Shown here: positions 1 to 5,628 of the stretch, one piece after another
Position numbering within the stretch: the first letter of the stretch is position 1
How the letters are laid out: each line of letters begins with the position of its first letter
The notes under the pieces: generated by a model
Databases searched by the model: none
What the model was told of the DNA's origin: nothing
The model's input: only the letters and a program-made list of their open reading frames with translations
NCBI GenBank assembly: GCA_027022065.1
Contig: JALVZS010000229.1
Span: 1-5,915 of the forward strand
DNA length: 5,915 nt
Direction: 5' to 3'
Origin: a bacterium
GTDB lineage: Bacteria > Thermosulfidibacterota > Thermosulfidibacteria > Thermosulfidibacterales > Thermosulfidibacteraceae
Translations under genes and position numbers: made by a program

Positions 1-884
1 TCGGCAAACTCGTTGAGTGATGTGGTGGAAAGCCCCGAAAGCACAATATCGTCGTTTCTGTCAAGATAAGATGCGTAGGCTATTATGGCGCTGAATCCTA
101 AAGAGAGGGTGAAGAAAACCTGGCCTGCTGCAGCTATCCAAACTCCAGGATCCTTTAACGCAGAGAACTTAGGCGTCCAGAGGAAGCCCAGGCCCTGAAC
201 TGCATCGCCGTTGGGCGTTTTCAAGAGAAAGACCCTGACGAGAAGCACAACCGCCATGATATAAAGTAGGGGCATGGCCTTTCTGGCAAAGGCCTCAATG
301 CCTTTGGAAACGCCCCTGTACAGAATGTAGAAGTTGATGAAAAAGGTTATGAGAAATATCGCATAGGCCAGCGTGGGCTTGTAGAAGGAGCCCCCCTTGG
401 CTCCTAGGTAGTTGTTGAGGAAGTTCACAAAGGGTTTCAGGTACTCCTCCTGGCTTGCACCAAGGGCCGCTTTTATCTTGGGCACCATTCCCAGGGCGAA
501 CCTTATGGCATAGCCCAAGGTCCAGGACTCCACGTATATGTAGTAGATGGCCACAACGGTGGGGATCCAGAGTCCCAAGGCCCCCAAAAGCTTAACCCAT
601 TTCCTTCTTCCCGTCATCTCGTAGAATATCCCTGGCGGGGTTCCCCTTCCCAGAACAGAACCTCCGTACCTTCCAATGGCCCACTCCACCCACATAAGGG
701 GAATACCTATAAGTATAAGAGCTATGGCGTAGGGGATCATAAAAGCACCGCCACCGTTTTCGGCGGCTTGGACGGGAAAGCGCAAAAAATTCCCAAGGCC
801 AATAGCGTTTCCGGCCATGGCCAAAACTAAACCAAGTTTAGTAGCCCACCGCTCCCTGCCGTTAAAATCCACCTCCTTCCCCAT
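1..884 (-). CDS. leuT: LeuT-like Na+-dependent amino-acid transporter (NSS/SNF family), C-terminal part outside window
   Basis: This is the N-terminal 294 codons of an inner-membrane Na+/amino-acid symporter of the neurotransmitter:sodium symporter family; the remaining C-terminal part lies beyond position 1. The translation resembles Aquifex LeuT as I recall it, with a constant offset of about 5 residues. The unwound TM1 segment reads NAIGLGN (26-32). The outer-gate Arg is R35, and the cytoplasmic gate has R10, W13, S272 and Y273. TM3 has V111 and Y115. TM6 reads FFTLSLGF (257-264), and N291 matches the Na1-site Asn. These residues coordinate leucine and two Na+ in LeuT, so transport of a small hydrophobic amino acid is the likely role. 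The ATG at 884 is chosen because an AGGGGG ribosome site lies 7 nt upstream and the protein begins like LeuT. A weak divergent promoter is possible (TATCAA at 905-910) but unconvincing. LeuT is the structural-biology name. Confidence 0.95.
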   Translation of the reverse strand, partial: MGKEVDFNGRERWATKLGLVLAMAGNAIGLGNFLRFPVQAAENGGGAFMIPYAIALILIGIPLMWVEWAIGRYGGSVLGRGTPPGIFYEMTGRRKWVKLLGALGLWIPTVVAIYYIYVESWTLGYAIRFALGMVPKIKAALGASQEEYLKPFVNFLNNYLGAKGGSFYKPTLAYAIFLITFFINFYILYRGVSKGIEAFARKAMPLLYIMAVVLLVRVFLLKTPNGDAVQGLGFLWTPKFSALKDPGVWIAAAGQVFFTLSLGFSAIIAYASYLDRNDDIVLSGLSTTSLNEFA

Positions 885-928
885 CTTGCTACCCCCTGGA
901 TTTTTTGATAGCGGCCTAAAAAATTTAT

Positions 929-957
929 TTGACAATGGGCCCGTTTGGCAATAGTGT
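929..957 (+). promoter_or_regulatory. Sigma-70-type promoter for the slyD-like gene
   Basis: A perfect -35 box TTGACA (929-934) is followed after 17 bp by TAGTGT (952-957, 4 of 6 to consensus). Transcription would start near 964 and give a leader of about 28 nt containing the GGAGG at 979-983. The TTG of the -35 box could also be read as an in-frame start codon for the gene. Its position inside a promoter argues against that and favours the ATG at 992. Confidence 0.6.
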
Positions 958-991
958 AAACAAAATTAATTTATGTTTGGAGGATTTGGTG

Positions 992-1480
992 ATGAAGGTT
1001 TCAGAAAATGCAATGGTTACCATGGACTATGAGCTGCGCATTGATGGATACGACGGCCAGCTCATAGAGTCAAGCACTGAAACGGGAAGGCCCATAAGTT
1101 TCATCTACGGAAAGGGAATGCTTATGCCCGCCATTGAAGAGGCGCTTCTCAACAAGGAAGAGGGAGATGTTGTAAAGGTGGAGATACCACCGGAAAATGC
1201 TTATGGCTTGAGGAACGAAGAGGCGGTTCAGAAGATACCCAGAAGCTACATACCCCCTCACATAGAGCTTAGAGAAGGCCTTACCTTGGTTATGCAGACT
1301 CCCCAGGGCGAGGAAATAGGCATGAGGGTTGTGGACTTTGACGATGAAACAGTAACGGTAGACTTCAACCATCCCTTGGCGGGAAAGACCCTGTACTTCA
1401 CTTTGTACATAAGGGAAGTCAGGGAAGCCACCCCTGAAGAGCTATTGGAGCTTGCGAAACAGCAGGGAGAAATGCAGTAA
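992..1480 (+). CDS. slyD: SlyD-like FKBP-type peptidyl-prolyl cis-trans isomerase
   Basis: This 162-residue cytoplasmic prolyl isomerase and folding chaperone has the SlyD layout. FKBP strands and the active-site edge come first ([14 protein letters not shown], 39-52; IPPENAYG, 65-72). An insert-in-flap chaperone domain follows (about 73-117). The FKBP fold then closes with the family signature NHPLAG (126-131) and a final strand ending near 143. The C-terminus is only a short acidic helix, so the His/Cys-rich metal-binding tail of E. coli SlyD is absent; this is a tail-less SlyD, and nickel delivery is not supported. The frame is open upstream to a TTG at 929, but the ATG at 992 has GGAGG 8 nt before it and matches where the family begins. 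It is a single-gene unit, with its own promoter before it and a strong terminator after it. Confidence 0.92.
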   Translation: MKVSENAMVTMDYELRIDGYDGQLIESSTETGRPISFIYGKGMLMPAIEEALLNKEEGDVVKVEIPPENAYGLRNEEAVQKIPRSYIPPHIELREGLTLVMQTPQGEEIGMRVVDFDDETVTVDFNHPLAGKTLYFTLYIREVREATPEELLELAKQQGEMQ

Positions 1481-1487
1481 AATTCTG

Positions 1488-1513
1488 GGGAGGCTTTTCT
1501 AGCCTCCCTTTTT
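1488..1513 (+). terminator. Rho-independent terminator after slyD
   Basis: The arms GGGAGGCT (1488-1495) and AGCCTCCC (1501-1508) form a perfect 8-bp GC-rich stem with a 5-nt loop, followed directly by five T residues (1509-1513). It starts 8 nt after the slyD stop. It leaves only 17 nt before the exbB start, so exbB needs its own promoter or some read-through. Confidence 0.9.
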
Positions 1514-1523
1514 CTGCTATCAA
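1495..1523 (+). promoter_or_regulatory. Candidate extended -10 promoter for exbB, giving a leaderless mRNA
   Basis: TATCAA (1518-1523) is preceded by TGC (1515-1517), matching the TGn extension of an extended -10 element. A weak TTTTCT (1495-1500) sits 17 bp further upstream, inside the terminator loop and stem. A start about 7 nt downstream of the -10 falls on 1530-1531, the A of the exbB ATG. The elements are visible, but activity is inference; read-through from slyD is the alternative. Confidence 0.3.
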
Positions 1524-1530
1524 CTTCCCC

Positions 1531-2148
1531 ATGACCGAAAGCAAACTTTTCCTGTGGATACAGCAGGGTGGGGTCGTTATGTATCCCATTCTGCTGTGTT
1601 CCGTTATTGGGCTTGCCGTGTTTCTTGAAAGACTATACGCCTTCAGAAAGAGTAGGCTTATCCCAAAGGGACTGGTAAACGCCCTCATAGGGGCGGAGAA
1701 GGACCCAAAGGCTATAGAGCAGATATGCTCAAAATACGACACGCCCTTGGCCAGAATAATTACAACAGGGGCAAAGAGGGCAAAGTTTGGCTACGAAGAG
1801 GCCCTTGTGGCCATGGAAAGCGTTGGACAGCACTCCATAGCTACGCTATCCAGAGAGCTGAGGGTTCTAAGCACCATTGGAAATGTGGCACCAATGCTGG
1901 GTTTTCTGGGCACGGTTCTCGGTATGATAGACGCCTTCTCCACCATAGCAAGGGTAGGAACGGGAAGGCCGGAGCTCATCGCAAAGGGCATATCAGAGGC
2001 CCTCATAACCACGGCGGCAGGGCTGATAGTTGGTATTCCCTCCATACTCGCCTACAATTTCTTAAAGAACAAGCTGGACAAGATCTCTGCGGAGATGGAA
2101 GAGATAGCCATAGAGTTTCTTGAGAGGTTCACTGGGGAAGGTCAATGA
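1531..2148 (+). CDS. exbB: ExbB/TolQ/MotA-family proton-channel protein
   Basis: This 205-residue inner-membrane subunit belongs to the ExbB/ExbD-type complex, which uses the proton gradient to drive a periplasm-spanning partner (TonB or TolA in known systems). Three membrane segments are visible: about 14-34, following the family GGVVMYPIL signature; about 117-140; and about 155-177. TM2 contains GFLGTVLGMI with T128, matching ExbB T148 of E. coli. TM3 begins GISEALITTAAGL, where E156 and T161 match the conserved ExbB E176 and T181. At 205 residues it is shorter than E. coli ExbB, with a minimal N-terminus. The start is odd: no Shine-Dalgarno precedes the ATG at 1531 and no earlier in-frame start exists. 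A later ATG at 1579 has a GGGTGGGG just upstream but would cut off conserved residues. The gene is translationally coupled to exbD. TolQ is the alternative name; without tolA or pal nearby, ExbB is the safer label. Confidence 0.92.
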   Translation: MTESKLFLWIQQGGVVMYPILLCSVIGLAVFLERLYAFRKSRLIPKGLVNALIGAEKDPKAIEQICSKYDTPLARIITTGAKRAKFGYEEALVAMESVGQHSIATLSRELRVLSTIGNVAPMLGFLGTVLGMIDAFSTIARVGTGRPELIAKGISEALITTAAGLIVGIPSILAYNFLKNKLDKISAEMEEIAIEFLERFTGEGQ

Positions 2149-2543
2149 GGTTCTTAAGGGAAGAGGAAGAGCCTACCATATCCCTGGTTTCAATGACCGA
2201 TGTTGTCTTTCTCCTGCTCATATTCTTTATGGTTGCCACCCACTTTGTCACCTCAAAGAGAGAGCTGGACATAAGGCTTCCCAAGGCAAAGGGAGGAAAG
2301 CCCCTAGTTACCAAGAGGCAGTACAAGATAGAAATCACCAGGGATCTCAAGCTGTTTCTAAATGGAAAGCCTGTGACTCTCACCCAACTGGATCTATTGC
2401 TTCAAGCGGACAAGAATATTCCCAACAAAAGCGCTATCATAAAGGCGGATAAAAGCATACCATACGGGTTTGCCATAAAGGTGATGGGCATACTTAAGGC
2501 CAACGGCGTGGAGGACATAGGCATAGCTGTAAAAAGGGAATAG
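2145..2543 (+). CDS. exbD: ExbD/TolR-family proton-channel protein
   Basis: This 132-residue partner of ExbB has a short cytoplasmic N-terminus, one membrane helix (about 18-36) and a periplasmic domain. The helix carries D19 in SMTDVVFLLLIFF, the single membrane aspartate essential for proton movement in ExbD (D25 in E. coli). The periplasmic part (about 40-132) has the family pattern of alternating strands and helices, with NGKPVTLTQLDLLL and a final helix-strand ending IGIAVKRE. Its ATG overlaps the exbB stop in an ATGA, with a GGGGAAGG ribosome site ending 3 nt upstream inside exbB, so the two are coupled and made in linked amounts. The length is usual for ExbD. No tonB, receptor or tol gene is in the window, so the energised target is unknown. 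Confidence 0.93.
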   Translation: MRFLREEEEPTISLVSMTDVVFLLLIFFMVATHFVTSKRELDIRLPKAKGGKPLVTKRQYKIEITRDLKLFLNGKPVTLTQLDLLLQADKNIPNKSAIIKADKSIPYGFAIKVMGILKANGVEDIGIAVKRE

Positions 2544-3440
2544 ATGCTGGAAGCCCTTCAGCTACTAATCAGAGTAGTCATTCCCATCTACATACTCATA
2601 GCCATTGGTTTCATCATCGGCAGGCTATCCCCAGAGGTTGAAACTAGAAGCATATCAAAGCTGGTCCTTTTTGTTTTCGCACCAGCTCTGATAATACACT
2701 CATTTAAAGGCTCAAACATATCTACGGTTAATCTTTTAAAAACCCTTGTGGTTGCAGCATCTGTTGTAGTTGTGGGCTACGCATTTGCTATCCCCGTGGG
2801 AAGGGGAATCTTTGGAAAAAGGAACAGGGCATTTGAGATATCCAGCGTGTTCATGAACTCAGGCTACTTGGGGCTTCCCCTAATATATCTAATCTTCGGA
2901 GAGGGATTGTTCCCCCTTGCCGTGGCCTTTTGTGTTTCTGTAACGCTTCTTCACTTCACCGTGGGGATTCTGCTGCTCAACCCAAAGGGGGTGAGGGAAA
3001 GCGCTAAAGAGATCGTTAAGCTTCCACTGCTTCACTCTCTCTGGATAGGGCTTCTACTCAGAGGAAGCCACTTTCCACAAAGCTTTGACAAGATGCTTAA
3101 ACTCACAGGGGATGCCACCATACCGCTTATGCTGGTGGCTTTAGGGATAAACCTGTCCCGCATCAAAGCGTCTATGCTGAAGACTGGTGCTGTCTCATCT
3201 CTGATAAGGTTTGCCTCAGGAGGCGCTGCGGCGTTTCTGGCAGGAAGCCTGCTGTTTCAGGAAAAAAGTTATGTAATGGCGCTGACCCTTCAGGCATCCC
3301 TGCCCTCTGCGGTTATGAACTTCGTGCTGTGTGAAGCGTTTTGTGGAGATGCCCAACTTGCAGCATCCATCATCCTCATAAGCACAACGCTTTACCCTGC
3401 TTTCTTTTTACTGCTCAGCCTTTTTGCTGGGATTCGCTGA
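2544..3440 (+). CDS. AEC-family permease (auxin efflux carrier-like)
   Basis: This 298-residue very hydrophobic protein has about ten predicted membrane helices, the usual size and topology for bacterial AEC transporters such as YfdV. Family features include the N-terminal IPIYILIAIGFIIGR (13-27), the half-repeat motif FMNSGYLGLPLI (103-114) and its C-terminal counterpart around QASLPSAVMNF (250-260). A GDATIPLMLVALG stretch (189-201) is also typical. AEC proteins export or exchange small organic acids or similar anions; the substrate cannot be read from the sequence. The ATG directly follows the exbD TAG with no spacer, and AAGGG 5 nt upstream lies inside exbD, so it is co-transcribed and probably co-translated with exbBD. 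This is an unusual partner for a TonB-type motor. The last 26 bp overlap the opposing FmdB-type gene, and I see no terminator. Confidence 0.88.
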   Translation: MLEALQLLIRVVIPIYILIAIGFIIGRLSPEVETRSISKLVLFVFAPALIIHSFKGSNISTVNLLKTLVVAASVVVVGYAFAIPVGRGIFGKRNRAFEISSVFMNSGYLGLPLIYLIFGEGLFPLAVAFCVSVTLLHFTVGILLLNPKGVRESAKEIVKLPLLHSLWIGLLLRGSHFPQSFDKMLKLTGDATIPLMLVALGINLSRIKASMLKTGAVSSLIRFASGGAAAFLAGSLLFQEKSYVMALTLQASLPSAVMNFVLCEAFCGDAQLAASIILISTTLYPAFFLLLSLFAGIR

Positions 3441-3744
3441 GCTTGGTATTTAAGGCATCCGAGGCCCTCTTTATGGTGTCCGTTTTTACGTATTCTTTTG
3501 CCATGTTCAAAAAGCGGGCTGCATCCTTGACTTTCCCGTCTTTCAGGTAGTCCGTGGCAAGCTTCATTATGTTTCTCTCCCTTTCAGCGGTTCTGTCCGC
3601 CTTGTAAGCAAAGGGAGAGACCTTCTTTTTCATCCTCTCACCGCAGTTTGGACAAACAATGTTTTTGTCGTAGGCCAAACCTGGAACAATAATAAGCTCC
3701 CTTAAATAGCCGCACTTCAAACAGATGTACTCGTATATAGGCAT
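3415..3744 (-). CDS. FmdB-family zinc-ribbon protein with a helical C-terminal extension
   Basis: This small cytoplasmic protein of 109 residues has the FmdB-type (CxxC_CxxC_SSSS) putative regulatory zinc ribbon at its N-terminus. It begins MPIYEYICLKCG, with zinc ligands C8, C11, C31 and C34. Most FmdB proteins are little more than this ribbon. Here residues about 50-100 add charged helices (LKDGKVKDAARFLNMAKEYV) that look like a single TPR-like hairpin, though that is only an impression. The family's role is not firmly established; its name comes from a proposed regulator of formamidase. The ATG at 3744 has AAAAGGAGG ending 5 nt upstream. Its promoter overlaps that of the divergent double-CxxC gene. 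Its 3' end overlaps the AEC permease gene by 26 bp in tail-to-tail fashion. Confidence 0.85.
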   Translation of the reverse strand: MPIYEYICLKCGYLRELIIVPGLAYDKNIVCPNCGERMKKKVSPFAYKADRTAERERNIMKLATDYLKDGKVKDAARFLNMAKEYVKTDTIKRASDALNTKLSESQQKG

Positions 3745-3766
3745 TCTCCCCTCCTTTTCATACTAC

Positions 3767-3795
3767 GTTATATTTTTCTTTGATTTTTCTGTTCA
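3767..3795 (-). promoter_or_regulatory. Promoter for the FmdB-type gene
   Basis: Read on the minus strand, TGAACA (3795-3790, 4 of 6) and TATAAC (3772-3767, 5 of 6) are separated by 17 bp. Transcription would start near 3760, just upstream of the AAGGAGG ribosome site. The -35 lies within the spacer of the opposing promoter at 3780-3808. Confidence 0.5.
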
Positions 3796-3808
3796 CTAAG
3801 CCTATATT
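3780..3808 (+). promoter_or_regulatory. Promoter for the double-CxxC gene
   Basis: TTGATT (3780-3785, 4 of 6) and TATATT (3803-3808, 5 of 6) are separated by exactly 17 bp. The start would be near 3815, giving a leader of about 25 nt with a near-perfect AGGAGGT at 3829-3835. It shares 16 bp with the opposing fmdB promoter, so the two RNA polymerase sites should exclude each other. Confidence 0.55.
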
Positions 3809-3839
3809 TATCTTCAGAAAATCTTTTTAGGAGGTAAGC

Positions 3840-4136
3840 ATGGGAAAAGTAAAGGGAGTGAAGTTTAAATGCAACATATGCGGTGAGGAACACGGCGACT
3901 TCATAGAGATGGAAAAGCTACTTGATTGGGTCAAGAAGAGTCCCACCCCCATCTTCACCTGTCCCAAGTGTGGAGAGGACGGATTGAGCCACATCAACAA
4001 TGTACACCTCAAGGTTCTGGTGAAGTACCTTGATCTTCTTAACTCCCTGTGGGAAGCCATAGAAACGGAAAGGCAGAAGCTCGCAAGACACGGGGTATGG
4101 ATAGAGCTTGAGGAAGAGTGTATAGGGGCGGAGTAA
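3840..4136 (+). CDS. Small double-CxxC, probably zinc-binding protein of unknown function
   Basis: I do not recognise this 98-residue cytoplasmic protein. Two CxxC pairs, C11/C14 (FKCNICGEEH) and C41/C44 (TCPKCGEDG), are spaced like a zinc ribbon with about 26 residues between knuckles; H18 is a possible extra ligand. Between them is an acidic amphipathic helix (about 22-32). After the second knuckle comes a long helical, hydrophobic then charged tail (about 55-98), which might mediate dimerisation. There is no signal peptide or membrane segment. Translation should be strong: AGGAGGT sits 4 nt before the ATG. The divergent neighbour is another four-cysteine zinc protein, and their promoters overlap, which hints at shared control. 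The last codons and the stop form part of a hairpin with the downstream sequence. Confidence 0.8.
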   Translation: MGKVKGVKFKCNICGEEHGDFIEMEKLLDWVKKSPTPIFTCPKCGEDGLSHINNVHLKVLVKYLDLLNSLWEAIETERQKLARHGVWIELEEECIGAE

Positions 4137-4149
4137 ACCCCGCCCCTAT
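4122..4149. terminator. GC-rich hairpin between convergent genes, probable bidirectional terminator
   Basis: ATAGGGGCGG (4122-4131) pairs perfectly with CCGCCCCTAT (4140-4149), a 10-bp stem with an 8-nt loop that contains the TAA stop of the double-CxxC gene. On the minus strand it begins 4 nt after the stop of the secreted-protein gene. The T run is poor in both directions (TACATTATTT on plus, none on minus). It may therefore act as a weak terminator or as a 3'-end stabiliser for both messages. Confidence 0.6.
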
Positions 4150-4153
4150 TACA

Positions 4154-4486
4154 TTATTTGACTTCCTTTTTTGCCCTTTCCTGTTTTCTTTTCATCCTCA
4201 GCTCTCTGAGGCACTGTCTAGCCTCTTTGAAGCTTTTGGCCTTCTCTATGCAGGCCTCCCTCTCCCTTAACCTCTCAAGCCACCTATTTTTGCACTCGTC
4301 CCAGTTGTTTTCGCACCACCTCCTCCACCTTCTGTGCCTAGCCATTGCACGGTGAAATTCTTTGATGGCCTCGGCCTTGCGGGCTTCAACTGCGGGCTTT
4401 TTGGGCTGAGCAACGGCACCCACTCCTGAACCTGCCACCAAAAAGGCCGCTAAAGCAGAAGTTGCAAATAGCTTCTTAAGGCGCAC
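4154..4486 (-). CDS. Small exported four-cysteine, Arg/Trp-rich protein of unknown function
   Basis: I do not recognise this 110-residue protein. It starts with a clear signal peptide: basic MRLKK, a hydrophobic core (about 6-24) and an AVA cleavage site after residue 26. The mature part of about 84 residues is strongly basic and helical, with a cluster RHRRWRRWCENNW (50-62). Its four cysteines (C58, C65, C79, C92) have spacings 6, 13 and 12. That pattern could give two disulfides pinning a helical hairpin in the periplasm, or ligate a metal or haem-like group, although no CxxCH motif is present. A GTG start at 4486 is preceded by GGAGG 7 nt upstream. It lies 18 nt downstream of porB on the same strand, so the two are probably co-transcribed, although porB acts in the cytoplasm. 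Confidence 0.8.
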   Translation of the reverse strand: MRLKKLFATSALAAFLVAGSGVGAVAQPKKPAVEARKAEAIKEFHRAMARHRRWRRWCENNWDECKNRWLERLREREACIEKAKSFKEARQCLRELRMKRKQERAKKEVK

Positions 4487-4504
4487 GGCAGCACCTCCAA
4501 AGTT

Positions 4505-5470
4505 TTATTGAACAGCTTTAATTTTTGCCCTGGCAACTTTCTCATACTGCTCCCTTGAGGTCATCTCCTCCAGCATCTTTAACCTCTCATACTCCGCCTC
4601 CACTCTATCTTGAATCACCTCTATCTGCTCCTCGTCAAGATGCCTAAATCTTTTTTGGATTTTTAGGTACTCTTCTACGGGCTTGAGCTTCTTCTTGAAT
4701 GTGAGCTTGTACCTTCCGTATTCCACCTCGTATAGAGGGAAAACCCCTGTCTCAACTGCAAGCTTCCCTACCCTTACGGCTAGGAACGGATCCAGACCCC
4801 AACCTGTGGGGCATGGGGCAAACATGTGGATGTAGGCGGGGCCGGGAAGCTCCAGTGCCTTTCTAACCTTTCTCACCAGGTCAACGGGGTAGCTTGGGCA
4901 AACCGTGGCAACATAAGGTATTCCATGGGCCACTGCTATCTCAGGCAGGTTCTTCTTCCAGTAGCCCTGCCCGAACTTCACTTTTCCCGCAGGAGTCGTT
5001 GTGGTATGGGCGCCGTAGGGGGTGGAAGAAGACCCTTGAACGCCCGTGTTCATGTAGGCCTCGTTGTCGTAGCACACATAAAGTACATCGTGGCCCCTTG
5101 CCATCATACCGGAGAGGGCCTGAAGCCCTATGTCTGCGGTTCCACCATCTCCTGCAAGGGCAATAACATTTATTTTTCTGTTGGGATCTATCTTGCCCTT
5201 TCTTGAAAGCACCTTTATGGCCGCTTCAATCCCTGAAGCAACAGCGGCGGCATTCTCAAAGGCAACATGGATCCAGGGAACGGCCCAGGAAGTGTAGGGA
5301 TACGGGGAGGAGACGATCTCCATACAGCCTGTGGCACTCACTACAATAGTGTTTCTTCCGGCTGCCTTCATGAGGTGCCTGATGCCCAAGGCGGCAGCGC
5401 ATCCTTGACAGGCCCTGTGCCCTCTTTTGAAAAGCTCCTCCTTTGACCTTAAAATATCCACTGGTCTCAT
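4505..5470 (-). CDS. porB: Pyruvate:ferredoxin oxidoreductase, beta subunit
   Basis: This 321-residue cytoplasmic subunit carries the thiamine diphosphate and a 4Fe-4S cluster of the enzyme that interconverts pyruvate + CoA with acetyl-CoA + CO2, using ferredoxin. In reductive-TCA-cycle bacteria it runs toward pyruvate. Likely cluster ligands are C21 and C24 (CQGC), C49 (ATGCMEIV) and C220 (APCPTGW). The thiamine site is GDGG (107-110) with D108, and D135-N136 26 residues on. The stretches SPYPYTSWAVPWIHVAFENA (55-74) and NTGVQGSSSTPYGAHTTT (141-158) are characteristic of PorB rather than of 2-oxoglutarate enzymes. Residues about 262-321 form a charged helical tail. The ATG at 5470 has GGAGG 12 nt upstream, a long spacing, but a stop codon soon upstream excludes earlier starts. 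No alpha, gamma or delta subunit gene adjoins it: upstream is non-coding DNA and tRNAs, downstream a secreted protein. Confidence 0.94.
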   Translation of the reverse strand: MRPVDILRSKEELFKRGHRACQGCAAALGIRHLMKAAGRNTIVVSATGCMEIVSSPYPYTSWAVPWIHVAFENAAAVASGIEAAIKVLSRKGKIDPNRKINVIALAGDGGTADIGLQALSGMMARGHDVLYVCYDNEAYMNTGVQGSSSTPYGAHTTTTPAGKVKFGQGYWKKNLPEIAVAHGIPYVATVCPSYPVDLVRKVRKALELPGPAYIHMFAPCPTGWGLDPFLAVRVGKLAVETGVFPLYEVEYGRYKLTFKKKLKPVEEYLKIQKRFRHLDEEQIEVIQDRVEAEYERLKMLEEMTSREQYEKVARAKIKAVQ

Positions 5471-5497
5471 CCTATCTTTTTCCCTCCTCTAAACTTT

Positions 5498-5527
5498 TTT
5501 ATGCAAATTAAAATTATGTTTTGTCAG
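5498..5527 (-). promoter_or_regulatory. Candidate promoter for porB
   Basis: On the minus strand CTGACA (5527-5522, 5 of 6) and CATAAA (5503-5498, 4 of 6) are 18 bp apart, in A+T-rich DNA. A start near 5491 would give a leader of about 20 nt containing the GGAGG. A better -10, CATAAT (5518-5513), lacks a matching -35. The rest of 5528-5585 shows nothing I can assign. Confidence 0.35.
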
Positions 5528-5585
5528 AGTGTAGAGCTTGTCTTTTTTCCAGATGAACAGGATTTTGTCAAGATTGGGGACAGTA

Positions 5586-5614
5586 TTGACAGGCACATAA
5601 GGCGGTGTTATTTT
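5586..5614 (+). promoter_or_regulatory. Promoter of the tRNA-Val/tRNA-Asp unit
   Basis: A perfect TTGACA (5586-5591) is followed after 17 bp by TATTTT (5609-5614), preceded by TGT, an extended -10. Transcription would start near 5621, about 8 nt before tRNA-Val, so the precursor has a very short 5' leader. Confidence 0.65.
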
Positions 5615-5628
5615 TACCTCCGCTCAGA

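Noticed and set aside
905-935. Possible leuT promoter on the minus strand (TTGTCA at 935-930, TATCAA at 910-905)
   Set aside because: The spacer is 19 bp and the start would fall almost on the ribosome site, so I could not support it as a feature.
1725-2123. Overlapping frames within exbB and exbD (1725-2123, 2120-2452 and minus-strand frames)
   Set aside because: They are shadows of well-identified membrane proteins; their Arg/Gly/His-rich composition is what the alternate frames of such genes give.
4826-5206. Long plus-strand frames (4826-5206 and 4894-5166) opposite porB
   Set aside because: porB has clear cofactor and cluster motifs on the other strand; these frames have no ribosome site or recognisable motif.
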